A stretch of DNA of 52,618 nt from an uncultured Alphaproteobacteria bacterium (GCA_902590895.1 CACIYM010000005.1:1-52618), one strand, 5' to 3'. Numbered from the stretch's first letter, positions 1-10,449 are shown. Numbers and translations are program-made. Notes: generated by a model from the letters alone, not told the origin.

Positions 1-1
1 A

Positions 2-613
2 GTAAAAAGTTTTGAAGATAAATTGCTTAAAGAGATAAGTCTTGACAAATCAATCTTTGGGTTGGAGCCAAAAGACACAATAATACATAGAATGATTCGC
101 TATCAACTATCAAAAAAACGGTCGGGAAATCATAAAACAAAAGGCATCTCTGAAATTTCAGGGACTACAAAAAAACCTTTTAAACAAAAAGGAACAGGTA
201 ATGCTAGACAAGGAAGTAGGCGTTCTCCTCAAATGAGAGGTGGGGCAGTTATTTTTGGGCCACAGGTAAGATCACATTCTCACAAATTGCCAAAAAAAAT
301 CAGATCTCTAGCTTTAAAAATGGTTTTATCTAGTAAATTAAGAGACGGAAAATTGAAAATTATAGAAGATTTTAAACTGAGCAAACCAAAAACATCTTTA
401 CTTAAGAGTAAACTAGATAAGCTAAAAATACACTCTGCTCTTTTTATTGGAGGAAACACATTAGAAAAAAACTTTTCTTTTGCAGTTAGAAACGTACCAA
501 AAATAGATTTTTTACCAGCAGTAGGAATTAATGTTTATGATATTGTAAAAAGGGATCAATTGGTTTTATCTGTTGACGCCATAAATAGTTTAAACGAAAG
601 GTTCGCTAAATGA
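2..613 (+). CDS. rplD: 50S ribosomal protein L4 (5' end cut by window edge)
   Basis: Large-subunit protein L4, which binds 23S rRNA and lines the exit tunnel. The protein carries the family signature IFGLEP near the N terminus and the KQKGTGNARQGSRRSPQMRGG loop region typical of L4. The reading frame is open to the left edge of the window. The ORF-track start is a TTG at base 23, but L4 proteins normally have about a dozen residues before the IFGLEP segment, and the upstream in-frame residues (VKSFEDKLLKEI) fit that. The true start is therefore probably a few codons outside the window. The stop overlaps rplW by four bases (ATGA), which suggests translational coupling. Confidence 0.95.
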   Translation, partial: VKSFEDKLLKEISLDKSIFGLEPKDTIIHRMIRYQLSKKRSGNHKTKGISEISGTTKKPFKQKGTGNARQGSRRSPQMRGGAVIFGPQVRSHSHKLPKKIRSLALKMVLSSKLRDGKLKIIEDFKLSKPKTSLLKSKLDKLKIHSALFIGGNTLEKNFSFAVRNVPKIDFLPAVGINVYDIVKRDQLVLSVDAINSLNERFAK

Positions 614-915
614 AAAAAATTTCAAAGGAACGAACATTTGAAGTGATAAGGTCACCGTTGATATCAGAAAAATCAACTTTTGTATCTCAATTTAATTACT
701 ATGTGTTTAAAGTTTGTAATGATTCAAATAAATCAGAGATTAAACAAGCCATTCAAAGTCTATTTAGTGTTGATGTTAAATCAGTAAATACTTTAATTCA
801 AAAAGGTAAGCAAAAAAGATTTAGAGGAAAGCTTGGCAGAAGAGTATCTTTAAAAAAAGCTTTTGTAAAACTTGCAGATGGTCAAACCATCGACACTTCA
901 GTGGAGATTAAATAG
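610..915 (+). CDS. rplW: 50S ribosomal protein L23
   Basis: L23 sits at the ribosome exit-tunnel mouth and docks SRP and trigger factor. The 101-residue length, the early [12 protein letters not shown] motif and the C-terminal [14 protein letters not shown] segment are characteristic. It overlaps the end of rplD by four bases, and rplB starts two bases after its stop, so it lies in a tightly packed S10-type operon in the usual order L4-L23-L2. Confidence 0.97.
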   Translation: MKKISKERTFEVIRSPLISEKSTFVSQFNYYVFKVCNDSNKSEIKQAIQSLFSVDVKSVNTLIQKGKQKRFRGKLGRRVSLKKAFVKLADGQTIDTSVEIK

Positions 916-917
916 AT

Positions 918-1742
918 ATGGCTCTAAAGACATTCAAACCAATTACATCTGCTCAAAGAGGATTAGTTTTAGTTGACAACTCTTCTCTTCACAAAGGTAA
1001 GCCTCTAAAAAAGTTAACCAAAGGTCTTAACAAAAGCGGCGGCAGAAATAATTATGGCCATTTAACAGCAAGAAGAAAAGGTGGCGGACATAAAAGAAAG
1101 TATAGAATCATAGATTTTAAAAGGTCAATAATTGATGTACCAGCTGTAGTTGAAAGGATCGAATATGACCCAAACAGGTCCGCCCATATCGCACTTATTA
1201 AGTACAAAGACGGAGATCATTCCTACATCATTTGTCCTCAAAAACTAAAAAAGGGTGACGAGGTAATCTCTTCAAAAAAAACAGAACTTAACGTTGGTAA
1301 TTGTTTAGAGCTTCGAAATATGCCAACCGATACTTTGATCCACAACATTGAACTAAAACCTGGTAAAGGAGCTCAATTATGTAGATCAGCAGGAACCTAT
1401 GGACAACTAATTGGCAAAGACTCTGAATATGCTCAAATAAAATTATCATCTGGCGAAATTAGGCTTGTAAGAGTTGAATGTAGAGCAACAATAGGCATGG
1501 TTTCTAATCCTGACAAAAAAAATATTAAACTTGGTAAAGCTGGTAGGAAAAGATGGCTAGGTATAAGACCTGTTGTGAGAGGGGTGGCTATGAACCCCGT
1601 TGATCACCCTCATGGTGGGGGAGAAGGTAGAACTTCTGGAGGCAGAAATCCTGTTTCAAGGAAAGGTATTTCAGCTAAAGGTAAAAAAACACGAAACAAC
1701 AAAAGAACCGATAAACTTATATTAAAAAGAAGGAAGAGGTAA
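918..1742 (+). CDS. rplB: 50S ribosomal protein L2
   Basis: L2 supports the peptidyl-transferase centre and subunit association. The 274-residue length is standard. The conserved C-terminal segment [17 protein letters not shown], which holds the functionally important histidine, is intact, as is the N-terminal [19 protein letters not shown] stretch. It lies between rplW and rpsS with gaps of a few bases. Confidence 0.98.
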   Translation: MALKTFKPITSAQRGLVLVDNSSLHKGKPLKKLTKGLNKSGGRNNYGHLTARRKGGGHKRKYRIIDFKRSIIDVPAVVERIEYDPNRSAHIALIKYKDGDHSYIICPQKLKKGDEVISSKKTELNVGNCLELRNMPTDTLIHNIELKPGKGAQLCRSAGTYGQLIGKDSEYAQIKLSSGEIRLVRVECRATIGMVSNPDKKNIKLGKAGRKRWLGIRPVVRGVAMNPVDHPHGGGEGRTSGGRNPVSRKGISAKGKKTRNNKRTDKLILKRRKR

Positions 1743-1746
1743 GTTA

Positions 1747-2019
1747 ATGTCTAGATCAGTATGGAAAGGACCGTTTGTCGATATGTATTTGATGAAAAAA
1801 GCTGAGACTGTTAAATCATCTGGAAGAAATGATGTAATAAAAACTTGGTCGAGAAGATCAACCATCCTTCCAGAGTTCGTTGGTCTAACATTTGGTGTTC
1901 ATAACGGAAAAAAGCATATTCCTGTTACAGTAAACGAAAATATGGTAGGACATAAATTTGGTGAGTTCTCTCCCACAAGAACGTACAAAGGACATAACGC
2001 GGATAAGAAGGCTAAGTAA
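1747..2019 (+). CDS. rpsS: 30S ribosomal protein S19
   Basis: S19 binds the head of 16S rRNA with S13. The start [12 protein letters not shown], the [13 protein letters not shown] block and the C-terminal [15 protein letters not shown] are family hallmarks. The length of 90 residues is normal. The AAGAGG ahead of the ATG is a good ribosome binding site. Confidence 0.98.
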   Translation: MSRSVWKGPFVDMYLMKKAETVKSSGRNDVIKTWSRRSTILPEFVGLTFGVHNGKKHIPVTVNENMVGHKFGEFSPTRTYKGHNADKKAK

Positions 2020-2022
2020 AAA

Positions 2023-2445
2023 ATGACACAAGAAATAAATAAAAATACTGCTCAAGCTATTGGAAAGTCACTGAAGACCAGTCCTCAAAAAGCAAATCTT
2101 GTTCTTAGTTTGATTAGAGGAAAAAAAGCTGAGGAAGCCCTAAATCTTTTAACTTTTTCTAGAAAAAGGATATCTGAACAAGTGTCAAAAATACTTAAAT
2201 CAGCCATATCAAATGCCGAAAATAATCATCAACTTGATATTGATAAGTTATATGTTAAAGAGGCTTCTGTTGGAAAGTCCATGGTATTAAAAAGATTTAG
2301 ACCGAGAGCAAGAGGAAGATCAGGAAAGATTTTAAAACCATTCTCAAGAGTAAGAATTTTAGTTGCTGAAAGACAAGAGGAAAAAGTAAAAGAAAATGTT
2401 GAAAAAAAAAATATTGATAAACAACCAAATGAGGACAAAAAGTAA
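2023..2445 (+). CDS. rplV: 50S ribosomal protein L22 with charged C-terminal tail
   Basis: L22 lines the exit tunnel. The family core ([15 protein letters not shown] to the beta-hairpin region [17 protein letters not shown]) is complete by about residue 115. The last 20 or so residues form a Lys/Glu/Asn-rich tail that short L22 proteins lack. The stop overlaps the start of rpsC by one base. The tail fits a pattern seen in several ribosomal proteins of this window. Confidence 0.97.
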   Translation: MTQEINKNTAQAIGKSLKTSPQKANLVLSLIRGKKAEEALNLLTFSRKRISEQVSKILKSAISNAENNHQLDIDKLYVKEASVGKSMVLKRFRPRARGRSGKILKPFSRVRILVAERQEEKVKENVEKKNIDKQPNEDKK

Positions 2446-3134
2446 TGGGACAAAAAACTAACCCAATCGGCTTAAGGCTTGGTATAATAAAACCGTGGGA
2501 ATCCAGATGGTTTTCTGAAAAAGATTATTCAAAGCTTTTACAAGAAGATATAGATTTAAGAAAATTCTTATTCAAAAAATTATCCTCTGCAGGCATTTCA
2601 AAAATAGTAATCGAAAGACCCGCAAAACTAGCAAACGTTACACTTTACTCATCAAGACCAGGAGTGATTATTGGAAAAAAAGGGTCAGACATTGAAAAAT
2701 TGAAAAAGTCAGTTAGCAAAATTGTTTCTGGAGATGTAAACATTAATATTGTTGAAATTAAAAAGCCTGAACTGGATTCACAGCTTGTTGCCGATAATAT
2801 TGCTCAGCAACTTGAGAGAAGAGTTGCATTTAGAAGAGCGATGAAAAGAGCAGTACAATCAGCTATGAGGCTTGGAGCATTAGGAATCAGGGTTAATTGT
2901 AGTGGAAGACTTGGTGGAGCGGAGATAGCAAGAACAGAATGGTATAGGGAGGGAAGAGTTCCTTTGCATACATTAAGAGCAGAAATTGATTATGGGGTTT
3001 CTCGAGCTAATACAACATATGGCATATGTGGAGTTAAAGTCTGGATTTTCAAAGGTGAAAAATTTGATAAAGATCTGACAGATAATTCTGATAACCTAAA
3101 ATCAACTGATGAACTGAATAAAACAAAGGATTAA
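2445..3134 (+). CDS. rpsC: 30S ribosomal protein S3
   Basis: S3 forms part of the mRNA entry channel. It begins with [14 protein letters not shown], contains the KH domain ([17 protein letters not shown], about residues 66-82) and the C-terminal domain block [27 protein letters not shown]. The length of 229 residues is typical. The last 20 residues are Asp/Asn/Lys-rich and variable. Confidence 0.98.
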   Translation: MGQKTNPIGLRLGIIKPWESRWFSEKDYSKLLQEDIDLRKFLFKKLSSAGISKIVIERPAKLANVTLYSSRPGVIIGKKGSDIEKLKKSVSKIVSGDVNINIVEIKKPELDSQLVADNIAQQLERRVAFRRAMKRAVQSAMRLGALGIRVNCSGRLGGAEIARTEWYREGRVPLHTLRAEIDYGVSRANTTYGICGVKVWIFKGEKFDKDLTDNSDNLKSTDELNKTKD

Positions 3135-3139
3135 ATAAA

Positions 3140-3553
3140 ATGTTGCAACCAAAAAAACCAAAATTTAGAAAACAATTCAAAGGCAGGATGCATGGTAACT
3201 CAAAGGGAGGAAATCTCCTTAACTTTGGAGCTTTTGGGCTTAAAGCTTTAACACCGGCTAGAATTACTTCTAGACAGATTGAATCTGCAAGAAGATGTAT
3301 TTCAAGGCATTTAAAAAGATCTGGTCGTGTTTGGATCAGAATCTTTCCAGATGTACCTGTAACTAAGAAACCTGCAGAGGTTAGACAAGGTAAAGGAAAA
3401 GGAGCGGTTGAGTTCTGGGCAGCAAGAGTGAAGCCTGGAAAAATACTATTTGAAATAGACGGTGTTCCAAAAGATTTAGCTGAAGAAGCTTTTTCCTTAG
3501 CATCAGCAAAGCTTCCTAACAAGAATAAATTTGTTAAAAGGTTAGGTGCGTAA
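3140..3553 (+). CDS. rplP: 50S ribosomal protein L16
   Basis: L16 helps place tRNA at the A and P sites. The motifs [11 protein letters not shown] near the N terminus and [26 protein letters not shown] in the middle are diagnostic. Length is 137 residues. The gene ends on the first base of the rpmC start codon, so the two are probably translationally coupled. Confidence 0.98.
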   Translation: MLQPKKPKFRKQFKGRMHGNSKGGNLLNFGAFGLKALTPARITSRQIESARRCISRHLKRSGRVWIRIFPDVPVTKKPAEVRQGKGKGAVEFWAARVKPGKILFEIDGVPKDLAEEAFSLASAKLPNKNKFVKRLGA

Positions 3554-3753
3554 TGGAAAAATTTTCAGAATTGAAGAAATTAGAAAAAAAAGAGCTTTTG
3601 GAAAAAGTTTCTGTTCTCAGAAAAGAATCATTGAATCTTAGATTTCAAAAAAGCTCTGGGCAACTTGAAAAAACCGCAAGAGTAAGACAGGTAAAGAAAC
3701 AAATTGCTAGATTAAAGACCGCAATTGCCGTGAAAGGTAAAAACAATGCCTAA
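3553..3753 (+). CDS. rpmC: 50S ribosomal protein L29
   Basis: L29 is a small helical protein near the tunnel exit. The 66-residue protein has the expected two-helix pattern with [17 protein letters not shown] and the C-terminal [12 protein letters not shown] block. It overlaps rplP by one base and rpsQ by eight bases, the most compressed part of this operon. Confidence 0.96.
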   Translation: MEKFSELKKLEKKELLEKVSVLRKESLNLRFQKSSGQLEKTARVRQVKKQIARLKTAIAVKGKNNA

Positions 3754-3973
3754 AAGAATTTTAAGAGGAGTTGTTGTCTCCGATAAATCGGATAAAACCA
3801 TTACTGTTCTTGTGAGTAGAAAAGTTATGCATCCTGTTTATAAAAAATACATAAAAAGGTCAAAAAAATATTCTGCACACGATGAAAGTAATAAATTCAA
3901 GGTTGGTGAATCAGTTACTATACAAGAAAACAAACCAATATCCAGAACAAAAAAATGGATAGTTGTTAATTAG
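3746..3973 (+). CDS. rpsQ: 30S ribosomal protein S17
   Basis: S17 is an OB-fold primary 16S rRNA binder. [21 protein letters not shown], then [21 protein letters not shown], then [11 protein letters not shown] reproduce the family pattern. Its start codon lies inside the end of rpmC. Length is 75 residues, on the short side of normal. Confidence 0.97.
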   Translation: MPKRILRGVVVSDKSDKTITVLVSRKVMHPVYKKYIKRSKKYSAHDESNKFKVGESVTIQENKPISRTKKWIVVN

Positions 3974-3982
3974 GAAAAAAAT

Positions 3983-4351
3983 ATGATACAGATGCAATCA
4001 ACATTACTAGTAGCAGATAACTCAGGTGCCAAAAAAATTCAGTGTATAAAGGTACTTGGAGGTTCAAAACGAAGGTTTGCCTCAATTGGCGATGTAATTG
4101 TCATAACTGTAAAGGATGCTATCCCAAGGGGAAAAGTAAAAAAAGGGGAGGTTCATAAAGCTGTTATTGTAAGAACTGCGAAAGAGGTATTTAGACAAGA
4201 TGGGTCGTCAATAAGATTCGATAGAAATGCAGCAGTGCTTATAAATAATAACGGTGAACCCATCGGTACAAGAATATTTGGTCCTGTGACAAGAGAGTTA
4301 AGAGCAAAAAAATACATGAAAATAATTTCTTTAGCACCGGAGGTTTTGTAG
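3983..4351 (+). CDS. rplN: 50S ribosomal protein L14
   Basis: L14 lies at the subunit interface. The 122-residue protein begins [18 protein letters not shown] and includes [19 protein letters not shown] and the C-terminal [13 protein letters not shown], all conserved. The first ATG (3983) is preferred over the internal ATG because MIQ is the standard L14 N terminus. rplX follows directly with no gap. Confidence 0.98.
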   Translation: MIQMQSTLLVADNSGAKKIQCIKVLGGSKRRFASIGDVIVITVKDAIPRGKVKKGEVHKAVIVRTAKEVFRQDGSSIRFDRNAAVLINNNGEPIGTRIFGPVTRELRAKKYMKIISLAPEVL

Positions 4352-4678
4352 ATGACCGCAAAAATTAAAAAAGGTGATAATGTAGTAGTTTTGTCAGGAA
4401 AAGACAAAGGTAAAAATGGTAAAGTTTTGAAAATAATAAAATCAAAAACTGATTTTAGAATCAAAGCAATTGTTGAGGGAGTTAATGTGGTAAAAAAGCA
4501 TACTAAACAATCAGCAACCTCCAAAGGAGGTATTGAGAGTAAAGAATTACCAGTTTATTTATGCAAATTATCAATTGTAGACCCCAAAACATCAAAACCA
4601 ACAAGAGTTGGTATAAAAACATTGGAAGATGGAAAAAAGGTTAGATATGCAAAAAAATCTGGAGAAACTTTAAATTAG
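4352..4678 (+). CDS. rplX: 50S ribosomal protein L24
   Basis: L24 initiates 50S assembly. The KOW motif region ([20 protein letters not shown], residues 5-24) and the segment [14 protein letters not shown] are characteristic. At 108 residues it is standard size. It abuts rplN and is followed by rplE after seven bases. Confidence 0.97.
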   Translation: MTAKIKKGDNVVVLSGKDKGKNGKVLKIIKSKTDFRIKAIVEGVNVVKKHTKQSATSKGGIESKELPVYLCKLSIVDPKTSKPTRVGIKTLEDGKKVRYAKKSGETLN

Positions 4679-4685
4679 GTTAGTT

Positions 4686-5225
4686 ATGGCAAGACTGAAA
4701 AATTTTTATTTTAAAGAATTAAGGGAAAAACTTAAGGGTAAATTTGAGTTAAAAAATATTTTTGAGGTACCTAAATTAGAAAAAATTGTTGTAAATATTG
4801 GAGTTGGTGAGGCAACTGTCGATTCTAAAAAAATAAACTCAGCAATTGAAGATTTAGCTCTAATAACTGGACAAAAACCTCAAAAAACCCAAGCTAAAAA
4901 GTCAATCGCTGGTTTTAAACTAAGGAAAGGTTTAACTATTGGGTGCAAGGTTACGCTGCGAAAAAATAGAATGTACGAGTTTCTGGATAGATTAATTTAC
5001 ATAGCTTTACCAAGAGTACGAGATTTCAAAGGTCTTTCTAAAAAGTCTTTTGATGGTAATGGTAATTACTCTATCGGTATTAAAGAACAGATAATCTTTC
5101 CCGAAATTAACTATGATAAAATCGATAAAATTAGAGGCATGGATATTTGTATCGTAACGAGTACTTGTAATGAAGATCAAGCATATGAACTATTAAAAGG
5201 ATTTAATTTACCATTTAAAAATTAA
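4686..5225 (+). CDS. rplE: 50S ribosomal protein L5
   Basis: L5 binds 5S rRNA and the P-site tRNA. The motifs [11 protein letters not shown], the [18 protein letters not shown] block, and [14 protein letters not shown] are well conserved, and the length of 179 residues is typical. Confidence 0.98.
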   Translation: MARLKNFYFKELREKLKGKFELKNIFEVPKLEKIVVNIGVGEATVDSKKINSAIEDLALITGQKPQKTQAKKSIAGFKLRKGLTIGCKVTLRKNRMYEFLDRLIYIALPRVRDFKGLSKKSFDGNGNYSIGIKEQIIFPEINYDKIDKIRGMDICIVTSTCNEDQAYELLKGFNLPFKN

Positions 5226-5237
5226 AAAGGAGGGTTA

Positions 5238-5543
5238 ATGTCTAAATTGAGTCTAGTAGAAAGAAATAAAAAAAGAATAAAGCTTTATAATAAGTATAAA
5301 GCAAAACATGACAAACTTTTGAAGCAGGCTAATAATAAAAAGCTTAGTCCCGAAGAGCAATTTCAAGCAAGGTTAAAGTTATCAAAAATACCAAGAAATG
5401 CCTCTAAAGGTAGAATTAGAAATAGATGTGCTGTGACTGGAAGAGCCAGAGGTGTTTATAGAAAATTTAAACTGTCAAGAATAGCATTTCGTGAATTGGC
5501 GTCGATTGGACATGTGCCAGGTATTACGAAATCGAGTTGGTAA
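5238..5543 (+). CDS. rpsN: 30S ribosomal protein S14 (zinc-free form)
   Basis: S14 sits in the head of the small subunit. The 101-residue length and the C-terminal signature [21 protein letters not shown] identify it. Only one cysteine is present in this region, so it is the long form without the zinc ribbon. A strong GGAGG ribosome binding site precedes the ATG. Confidence 0.97.
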   Translation: MSKLSLVERNKKRIKLYNKYKAKHDKLLKQANNKKLSPEEQFQARLKLSKIPRNASKGRIRNRCAVTGRARGVYRKFKLSRIAFRELASIGHVPGITKSSW

Positions 5544-5557
5544 GGAAGGATTACGTT

Positions 5558-5956
5558 ATGAGTTTATCAGACCCACTTGGAGATATGTTAGCTAGAATTA
5601 AAAATGGACAACTTAGAAAAAAAGTGTCTGTTGTTATGCCAGCATCAAGATTTAGAGGTAATGTTCTTGATGTATTGCATAGAGAGGGGTATATAAGAGG
5701 TTTTAAAAAAGTTGAAATTGAAAATAACAAAAATGAATTTGAAATTGAGCTTAAATATGTTGATGGAGAACCGGTTATCAAAAATATTTCGAGAGTTTCA
5801 ACTCCTGGTCGAAGAGTTTACTCAAAAATTAAAGATTTACAAAGAAACTTTGATGGATTGGGTATATCAATATTATCAACCTCTAAAGGTGTTTTGTCAG
5901 ATAATGAAGCGAGAACTGAAAAGGTTGGTGGTGAAATTTTGTGTAAGGTTTTTTAA
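5558..5956 (+). CDS. rpsH: 30S ribosomal protein S8
   Basis: S8 is a central-domain 16S rRNA binder. The start is set at the ATG of MSLSDPLGDMLARIKNGQ rather than the GTG at 5537. The shorter form matches the family N terminus, and the AAGGAAGGA ribosome binding site at 5542-5550 lies at the right distance. The C-terminal STSKGVLSDNEARTEKVGGEILC is typical. Confidence 0.97.
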   Translation: MSLSDPLGDMLARIKNGQLRKKVSVVMPASRFRGNVLDVLHREGYIRGFKKVEIENNKNEFEIELKYVDGEPVIKNISRVSTPGRRVYSKIKDLQRNFDGLGISILSTSKGVLSDNEARTEKVGGEILCKVF

Positions 5957-5969
5957 TTATAGGTAACTT

Positions 5970-6503
5970 ATGTCAAGAAACGGTCGAATACCAATAAGCA
6001 TCCCAGAGAACACACAAGTCAGAATAGACAACGGGATCATTTTTGCCAAAGGAAAACTTGGAGAGTTGTCATTTAATTTTAAAAATGATGCTAAAGTAGA
6101 GTTAAGCGACAACAGCGTGATTGTTCAAAAAGGTGGGGACTCTCGTTATTTTGCCCAAATGTGGGGAACAGTTAGATCTAGAATTAATAATATAATTGAA
6201 GGTGTTTCTGTTGGATATGTTAAAGAACTAGTTTTGAATGGTGTTGGATATAAAGCTGCTCAAAAAGGAAAAATTTTGGAATTGTTGTTAGGTTATTCTC
6301 ATCCAATTAATTTTGAAATTCCTGAGGGTCTTAAAGTTGAAGTTCCTAAACCAACAGAAATAAAAATTTCTGGAATTGACAAGCAAAAAGTCGGGCAGAT
6401 TGCTGCTAACATTAGATCCTACAGAAAACCAGAACCTTACAAAGGCAAGGGGATAAAATATAAAGATGAAATAATCAGAAGAAAAGAAGGAAAGAAAAAG
6501 TAA
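5970..6503 (+). CDS. rplF: 50S ribosomal protein L6
   Basis: L6 lies near the GTPase-associated centre. The 177-residue protein has the two repeated alpha/beta domains, with ELVLNGVGYKAAQKGKILELLLGYSHPI and the C-terminal motif PEPYKGKGIKYKDEIIRRKEGKKK. Its stop overlaps the rplR start by one base. Confidence 0.98.
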   Translation: MSRNGRIPISIPENTQVRIDNGIIFAKGKLGELSFNFKNDAKVELSDNSVIVQKGGDSRYFAQMWGTVRSRINNIIEGVSVGYVKELVLNGVGYKAAQKGKILELLLGYSHPINFEIPEGLKVEVPKPTEIKISGIDKQKVGQIAANIRSYRKPEPYKGKGIKYKDEIIRRKEGKKK

Positions 6504-6853
6504 TGATGAATAAAAGTAAAAAGATAAGAAGAACTAATAGAATTCGTTACAAGTTAAAACGTAAGAATAATCTACGGTTGTCATTATTTAGATCAAATAA
6601 TCATATTTATGTCCAACTGATTGATGATGAAAAAAAAATTACAGTTATATCTGCATCCTCAGCTGAAAAAAAAATGCGTGATATTAAATCCTCTCCCAAA
6701 GAAATAGCATTCAAAGTAGGTGAAATTATAGGAGATAGGATTTCAGAAAAGAAGATTAAACAAAAAATAAGTTTTGACAGAGGTCCATATCTTTATCACG
6801 GTAGGGTTGAGGAGCTTGCTAAAGGTGTTAGATCAAAAGGTATAAAGTTTTAG
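6503..6853 (+). CDS. rplR: 50S ribosomal protein L18
   Basis: L18 binds 5S rRNA. The blocks [32 protein letters not shown], then [26 protein letters not shown] at the C terminus, are family features. Two in-frame ATGs (6503 and 6506) are equally plausible starts. The first overlaps the rplF stop. Confidence 0.97.
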   Translation: MMNKSKKIRRTNRIRYKLKRKNNLRLSLFRSNNHIYVQLIDDEKKITVISASSAEKKMRDIKSSPKEIAFKVGEIIGDRISEKKIKQKISFDRGPYLYHGRVEELAKGVRSKGIKF

Positions 6854-6863
6854 GGAAAATAAT

Positions 6864-7727
6864 ATGACTGAAGAGAAAAAAGAAGTTATTAAAAATCAAT
6901 CAAAAACTGAAGTATCTAAAAAAGTTGAAGATGCCAAGTCAAGTGCAGAATCTAGCTCATCAAATGAAAAGATTTTAACAACTAAAAACACTGAAGAAAA
7001 AAAATCTAAAAAAACAAATGACACCTCAAATTTATCCAACAATAAGGTTGATAGAAAGGGTTCAGAAAAATTAACATCCTCAAAACCTATTGCAAGTTCC
7101 GATAAAAAAAAAGATAAATTATCAGTAAAACTCAATAAACCCACTGATACAAAAGATAAAAATACGAGTCGAAAAGAAAATGAAAGTAGTGAGTTAATTG
7201 AACAAAATGAGCTTCTGGAAAAGTTGGTAAGTATTAACAGGGTAGCTAAAGTAGTAAAAGGTGGAAGAAGATTTAGTTTTGCTGCATTAGTTGTTGTAGG
7301 TGATGGTAATGGAATGGTTGGTCATGGTAAAGGTAAAGCTAAAGAGGTTCCTGAAGCTATAAAAAAAGCAACCGACGAAGCAAAAAATAACATGATAAGA
7401 GTTCCCTTGAGACAAGGTAGAACTTTACATCACGATATAAAAGGAAGATATGATGCTGGTAAAGTTTATTTAAGATCTGCTCCTTCAGGAACTGGAGTAA
7501 TTGCGGGTGGACCTATGAGAGCCGTCTTTGAAGCTTTAGGAATACAAGATATTGTTGCAAAATCTGTTGGGACATCAAACCCTCACAATATGGTAAGGGC
7601 AACGTTTGAGGCTTTGAAATCAGCTTCATCTCCAAAGATAATCGCAATGCGACGCGGTTTAAAAATTAACGATATTACAAAACGAAGAAAAATTAATCAA
7701 TCGGGTTTAGATAATGGCAAAAATTAG
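6864..7727 (+). CDS. rpsE: 30S ribosomal protein S5 with long disordered N-terminal extension
   Basis: S5 guards decoding accuracy and the mRNA entry. The conserved core runs from about residue 110 ([19 protein letters not shown]) through [21 protein letters not shown] to the C-terminal domain, and is complete. The first 105 or so residues are almost wholly Lys, Ser, Glu, Thr and Asn, with no predictable fold. Typical S5 proteins are about 165-170 residues, whereas this one is 287. No good start codon lies near the core, so the extension seems real rather than a start error. Overlaps rpmD by 14 bases. Confidence 0.95.
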   Translation: MTEEKKEVIKNQSKTEVSKKVEDAKSSAESSSSNEKILTTKNTEEKKSKKTNDTSNLSNNKVDRKGSEKLTSSKPIASSDKKKDKLSVKLNKPTDTKDKNTSRKENESSELIEQNELLEKLVSINRVAKVVKGGRRFSFAALVVVGDGNGMVGHGKGKAKEVPEAIKKATDEAKNNMIRVPLRQGRTLHHDIKGRYDAGKVYLRSAPSGTGVIAGGPMRAVFEALGIQDIVAKSVGTSNPHNMVRATFEALKSASSPKIIAMRRGLKINDITKRRKINQSGLDNGKN

Positions 7728-7899
7728 AGTTAAACAAGTAAAAAGTCCAATTGGAAGAAAAGGTGTTCAAAGAAAAATATTAATATCTCTCGGGTTAAAT
7801 AAAATGAATAGAGAAAATATTTTAGATGAGAACCCTGCCGTTATTGGCATGATAAATAAAGTCAAACATTTAGTTAAATTTGAGAAGGTGCAAAAATGA
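7714..7899 (+). CDS. rpmD: 50S ribosomal protein L30
   Basis: A 61-residue L30: [30 protein letters not shown] followed by [17 protein letters not shown] matches the family. It starts inside the end of rpsE and overlaps rplO by four bases (ATGA), the usual S5-L30-L15 order. Confidence 0.96.
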   Translation: MAKIRVKQVKSPIGRKGVQRKILISLGLNKMNRENILDENPAVIGMINKVKHLVKFEKVQK

Positions 7900-8531
7900 A
7901 ATTAAATAATTTCAATCTAAGCGAACAAGTCAATAAAAAAAGAAAAAGAATATGCAGAGGTATTGGATCTGGCAAAGGTAAGACTGGGGGTAGAGGCTTG
8001 AAAGGTCAAAAATCTAGAAGTGGCGTTTCTATAAACGGTTTTGAAGGTGGACAAATGCCTCTTCACATGAGAATGCCTAAACATGGTTTTAAGTCGAGAT
8101 CAAAAATGAAAAAAACTATATTGAAAACTGATTTTCTAAATTTTTGTTTTGAAAGAAATTTGATTGGTAAAAAAAATACACTTAAAATTGAAGACATAGA
8201 ATCTCTATCTAATACAAAAAAAAATACACATATTAAATTTCTCATGGGAAATAAATTGTCTAATGCCATAAATGTTGAAGCCCATTCGGCCTCTGAAAGT
8301 GTAGTTAAGGAGTTCAAAAGGTTAGGTGCCGAAATAAAAATTGTTAAGTTTTCAAAAAAATCTGCTAAAGTAAACAATGAAAAATCATCTTCTAAAGTAA
8401 AATCTGAAAAGACACCTATATCTAAAAAGAATAAAGTCGAGTCAAAAATAGTGGATAACAAAAAGAAAACTTTACAATCAACAACCGATAAAAAAAACAA
8501 AAATAATAAAAACAAAGAAAAAAATAAGTAA
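7896..8531 (+). CDS. rplO: 50S ribosomal protein L15 with long lysine-rich C-terminal tail
   Basis: L15 is an early 50S assembly protein. The N-terminal part has [23 protein letters not shown] and [17 protein letters not shown], both hallmarks, and the core ends near residue 150 ([17 protein letters not shown]). Some 55 further residues are nearly all Lys, Ser, Asn and Thr and are probably disordered. This is the second large basic tail in adjacent ribosomal genes. The stop overlaps the secY start by one base. Confidence 0.95.
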   Translation: MKLNNFNLSEQVNKKRKRICRGIGSGKGKTGGRGLKGQKSRSGVSINGFEGGQMPLHMRMPKHGFKSRSKMKKTILKTDFLNFCFERNLIGKKNTLKIEDIESLSNTKKNTHIKFLMGNKLSNAINVEAHSASESVVKEFKRLGAEIKIVKFSKKSAKVNNEKSSSKVKSEKTPISKKNKVESKIVDNKKKTLQSTTDKKNKNNKNKEKNK

Positions 8532-9877
8532 TGGCCTCTGTCTCTGAACAAATTGCATCCAGAATTAATCTAGGTTCTATAGCAAAAGCTGAAGATCTGA
8601 AGAAAAGAATAATTTTTACTCTCCTCGGCCTTATAGTCTATAGAATTGGATCATATATCCCTTTACCGGGGATCGATCCAGTTGCGTTGGAAAAAGTTTT
8701 TAGTGCCAATGTTGGAGGTATTTTAGGAATGTTTGACATGTTTGCAGGGGGTGCGTTAGGTCGGATGACAGTCTTTGCGCTAAACATCATGCCTTATATT
8801 TCAGCAAGCATAATCATGCAACTCTTAACAGTTATATCTCCCCAACTCGAGCAACTTAAAAAAGAAGGTGAAATAGGTAGAAAAAAAATAAATCAATACG
8901 CTCGTTATGGTACAGTTTTTCTTGCGACAGTTCAAGGTTATGGTGTAGCTGTAGGTATAGAAAATATGTCAAATAGTCAGGGTGTTCAAGCTGTAATGGA
9001 CCCTGGTATGTTCTTTAGATTTACTACAGTTATAACTTTAGTTTCAGGAACCATCTTTCTTGTTTGGCTTGGAGAACAAATTACCCAAAGGGGAATTGGA
9101 AACGGAATTTCACTGATAATTTTTACAGGAATTGTTGCGCAATTACCTGTTGCACTAAGCACAACATTTGAACTTGGAAGAACTGGAGCATTATCAACAC
9201 TTTTTATTGTTTTTTTGATAGTCATGTCAATTGCAGTGATAGCTTTTATGGTATTTATTGAAAGAGCTCAAAGAAGAATAACAATACAATATCCAAAGAG
9301 GCAACAACAAGGAGCTGGAAGTAGTGTTGCTAGTTCTTCACATTTACCATTAAAGATTAATACAGCTGGTGTGATCCCTCCAATATTTGCAAGTTCACTT
9401 TTGCTGTTGCCGATCACTTTTGTAAGTTTTAATGCCGGTGGTGGTCCGGAATGGCTTAATACAATTAGTCAATTTTTAAGTAGAGGTCATCCAGTTTATC
9501 TCTCACTATATACTGCAATGATAGTTTTTTTCGCATTTTTTTACACAGCAATAGTTTTTAACCCCAAAGATACTGCTGATAATCTCAAAAAATATGGTGG
9601 TTTTGTCCCAGGTATAAGACCAGGAGAAAATACTGCGAATTATTTAGATTATATTCTAACTCGTTTGACGGTACTTGGTGCTATTTATTTGTCTTTCATT
9701 TGCCTACTACCTGAGTTGTTAATTTCAAAGTATCAGGTTCCTTTCTACTTTGGTGGTACTAGCCTTTTGATTGTTGTTAGTGTGACAATGGATACAGTTA
9801 CTCAAATACAGTCTTACTTGCTAGCACATCAGTATGAGGGTCTAATTAAAAAATCTAATCTTAGAAGAGGTAGGTGA
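8531..9877 (+). CDS. secY: Protein translocase subunit SecY
   Basis: SecY is the channel subunit of the Sec translocon in the inner membrane. Length is 448 residues. Visible features are the first membrane segment and plug region (RIGSYIPLPGIDP, MFDMFAGGALGRMTVFALNIMPYISASIIMQLL), the segment LVWLGEQITQRGIGNGISLIIFTGI, the cytoplasmic loop FIERAQRRITIQYPKRQ, and the late-loop block FNPKDTADNLKKYGGFVPGIRPGENT. Position after rplO is conserved among bacteria. Confidence 0.98.
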   Translation: MASVSEQIASRINLGSIAKAEDLKKRIIFTLLGLIVYRIGSYIPLPGIDPVALEKVFSANVGGILGMFDMFAGGALGRMTVFALNIMPYISASIIMQLLTVISPQLEQLKKEGEIGRKKINQYARYGTVFLATVQGYGVAVGIENMSNSQGVQAVMDPGMFFRFTTVITLVSGTIFLVWLGEQITQRGIGNGISLIIFTGIVAQLPVALSTTFELGRTGALSTLFIVFLIVMSIAVIAFMVFIERAQRRITIQYPKRQQQGAGSSVASSSHLPLKINTAGVIPPIFASSLLLLPITFVSFNAGGGPEWLNTISQFLSRGHPVYLSLYTAMIVFFAFFYTAIVFNPKDTADNLKKYGGFVPGIRPGENTANYLDYILTRLTVLGAIYLSFICLLPELLISKYQVPFYFGGTSLLIVVSVTMDTVTQIQSYLLAHQYEGLIKKSNLRRGR

Positions 9878-10449
9878 TGAAGGTTGTATTGCTTGGTCCA
9901 CCTGGAAGTGGAAAAGGAACACAATCGAAATTTTTAGTAGATAAGCATCAGTTTGTACAACTTTCTACTGGAGATTTGTTGAGGGAAAAGGTGGCAAGTA
10001 AAGATTCCTCTTTAGGTCAAGAAATCAGTAAAATAATGAATAATGGTGATTTAGTACCAGACGATATTGTGATTCAGTTAATTGTAGAAAAAATATCAGA
10101 ACTAAAAAATAGAAATATTATATTTGACGGATTTCCAAGAAATTTAAATCAAGCAACTGTACTTGATCACTCATTAAAAGAAATTTTAGTATCTCTTGAT
10201 AAAGCGATTTTTATTGATGTAAATCATGAAATTTTAAAGGATAGAATCTTAACAAGAATTAATGAAACGAATATTGAGGATAGAAGGCCTGATGATAATA
10301 TTGATACCCTATTGAAGAGAATTGAAGTTTATAAATCTAACACTTTTCCAATTGTTGAGTATTATAAAAAAAAAGGAATTCTTAAAGAGGTTAATGGTAT
10401 GTCTTCAATTGAAAATGTGAGTCAACAAATATTAAAGATAATTAGCTAG
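9877..10449 (+). CDS. adk: Adenylate kinase (short-LID form)
   Basis: Interconverts AMP, ADP and ATP. The P-loop GPPGSGKGTQ lies at residues 7-16, followed by the AMP-binding STGDLLR and FDGFPRN motifs. The LID segment is short (RILTRINETNIEDRRPDDN), without the long zinc-type insert, giving 190 residues. The start is taken as the ATG overlapping the secY stop (TGATG). The ORF track begins one codon earlier at a GTG. Its place between secY and rpsM is usual in alphaproteobacteria. Confidence 0.96.
   Translation: MKVVLLGPPGSGKGTQSKFLVDKHQFVQLSTGDLLREKVASKDSSLGQEISKIMNNGDLVPDDIVIQLIVEKISELKNRNIIFDGFPRNLNQATVLDHSLKEILVSLDKAIFIDVNHEILKDRILTRINETNIEDRRPDDNIDTLLKRIEVYKSNTFPIVEYYKKKGILKEVNGMSSIENVSQQILKIIS

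Noticed and set aside
23-613. TTG at base 23 as the rplD start
   Set aside because: L4 proteins normally have about a dozen more residues before IFGLEP, and the frame is open to the window edge.
8063-8551. 162-residue minus-strand ORF antisense to rplO
   Set aside because: It is the complement of the Lys-rich rplO tail, which produces an artificial Phe/Leu-rich frame.
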